In this document: piece by piece, positions 4,727 through 5,418 of the stretch | Numbering within the stretch: the stretch's first letter is position 1 | How the letters are laid out: each line of letters begins with the position of its first letter | DNA from: Sphingomonas sp. | Lineage (GTDB): Bacteria > Pseudomonadota > Alphaproteobacteria > Sphingomonadales > Sphingomonadaceae | Direction of reading: 5' to 3' | Assembly: GCA_019247755.1 (NCBI GenBank) | Contig: JAFBAM010000087.1 | Span: forward strand, 1 to 5,418 | DNA: 5,418 bases | Position numbers and translations under genes: made by a program | The notes under the pieces: generated by a model | What the model was told of the DNA's origin: nothing | What the model saw: the letters and a program-made list of their open reading frames with translations, nothing else | Databases searched by the model: none

Positions 4727-5418
4727 CTAGGGCCGCCACCAATTCGGGAAGAAAGTGATGTCCTGCGCCACCGGTCGTCCGTAAGGGTCGCGGGCTGGGT
4801 CGAAGCGGATGTAGCGCAGGGTCAGGTCGCACATCAGCGCGTCGACCGAGCCGTCGCCGCTTGAGCGCGCAATGCGGCAGTTCGAGACGTTCCCATCCGG
4901 GTTGACGCGGATGGTGACGCCGACGCTGCCGCTGCGAAGTCCGGTCGCCGCGAGCGCGCGATACTCGCGATCGGGGATTTTGGAGATGCGGCGGGCAGGC
5001 GTGAAACCGGCGAAGTTGCCGCCGCCTCCGGACCCGTTTCCAGTGCCCCCTGCGCCGGTGCCGTTGCCGGAAACGCCAGCACCTGAATTGGCCGCGGCAC
5101 CGGTGCCCGCAACCTTTGCGGCCGGGATCGGCGACTGGACTGGAAGCTTTGGCTGAGGCGCAACGACTGGTGTGGGCTCGGACTTCTTGCCGACCGCACC
5201 TTCCGGCTTCTTCGTTGCCTGCGGTTTCGGGGCAGGCTTCGGCGGAGGTGGAACGGGCGGTGGCGGAGGCGGCGGCTGGCGGATGTCGATAGTAGTCAGG
5301 CTCTCGACCGCGCTGCGGATCACTCCACCTCTCAGTCCAGAGAGGATGATGAAGGCCAGGAGAGCGTGTACCAGCACGACAGCGGCGATGGCTTTCGCCT
5401 GGTCGGGGCGATCTGCGG
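4727..5418 (-). CDS. tonB: TonB-family energy transducer (N-terminus outside window)
   Basis: The frame is open to the window edge, so only about 229 C-terminal residues are seen. TonB links the inner-membrane ExbB/ExbD motor to outer-membrane TonB-dependent receptors. The visible part starts near ADRPDQAKAIAAVV, with one membrane helix (5333-5392) that includes a histidine (VHALLAF), recalling the functional His20 of E. coli TonB. A run of prolines and PKPAPKP-type repeats (about 5220-5285) should span the periplasm. A Gly/Asn/Ser-rich linker (about 5015-5100) leads to a TonB C-terminal domain: YRALAATGLRSGSVGVTIRV, NPDGNVSNCRIARSSG, ALMCDLTLRYIRFDP and GRPVAQDITF. Two cysteines in this domain may form a disulfide. 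The GTG at 5377 falls inside the membrane helix and is not the real start. The paralog type cannot be settled here. Confidence 0.88.
   Translation of the reverse strand, partial: ADRPDQAKAIAAVVLVHALLAFIILSGLRGGVIRSAVESLTTIDIRQPPPPPPPVPPPPKPAPKPQATKKPEGAVGKKSEPTPVVAPQPKLPVQSPIPAAKVAGTGAAANSGAGVSGNGTGAGGTGNGSGGGGNFAGFTPARRISKIPDREYRALAATGLRSGSVGVTIRVNPDGNVSNCRIARSSGDGSVDALMCDLTLRYIRFDPARDPYGRPVAQDITFFPNWWRP

Noticed and set aside
4872..5156. Plus-strand open frame opposite the TonB gene, rich in proline
   Set aside because: Its proline content simply mirrors the glycine-rich linker of TonB on the other strand; the TonB frame has the membrane helix, proline region and C-terminal domain in the expected order.

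Overview
The window reads as GC-rich alphaproteobacterial chromosome, most likely from the order Sphingomonadales. The main reasons are an alphaproteobacterial complex I accessory subunit (NDUFA12 family), a DUF2155 lipoprotein next to aat, a GTG-tolerant, strongly GC-biased codon style, a match to the alphaproteobacterial general-stress promoter (GGAAC-N16-CGTT), and the style of the TonB and L,D-transpeptidase proteins. Genus and species cannot be fixed from the sequence alone. There are no rRNA or tRNA genes, insertion sequences, CRISPR arrays or phage genes.

Layout. Bases 1-116 hold the 3' end of a cold-shock-domain protein. A DUF192 protein follows (227-586); its upstream frame encodes a lipoprotein-like leader but has no ordinary start codon. 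Next come the NDUFA12-family complex I protein (626-1009) and, 2 bases later, a DUF2155 lipoprotein (1012-1623), all on the + strand. On the - strand an arsC-like reductase (2163-2510) and aat (1419-2153) form a tight pair. The end of aat overlaps the end of the DUF2155 gene tail-to-tail by 205 bp.

The 199-bp intergenic region 2511-2709 carries the best regulatory signals of the window: a GGAAC-N16-CGTT promoter, a 5'-UTR stem-loop, and an AT-rich dyad on the arsC side. It drives a small lipoprotein (2710-3279) made of two near-identical glycine-zipper plus DxDxDG units. A YcbB-like L,D-transpeptidase follows (3329-4723), with a perfect terminator-like hairpin over its proposed N-terminus. 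A TonB-family gene (4727-5418, - strand, N-terminus cut by the window edge) converges on it with 3 bases between the stops.

Functionally this is mostly housekeeping and envelope biology: respiration (NDUFA12), N-degron tagging (Aat), redox or arsenate chemistry (ArsC), peptidoglycan cross-linking (Ldt), outer-membrane energy transduction (TonB) and two or three lipoproteins. No wholly new multi-gene system is evident. The points most worth a second look are the antisense overlap of conserved protein ends, the predicted stress-induced tandem glycine-zipper lipoprotein, the hairpin at the start of the transpeptidase, and the missing start codon of the DUF192 lipoprotein.
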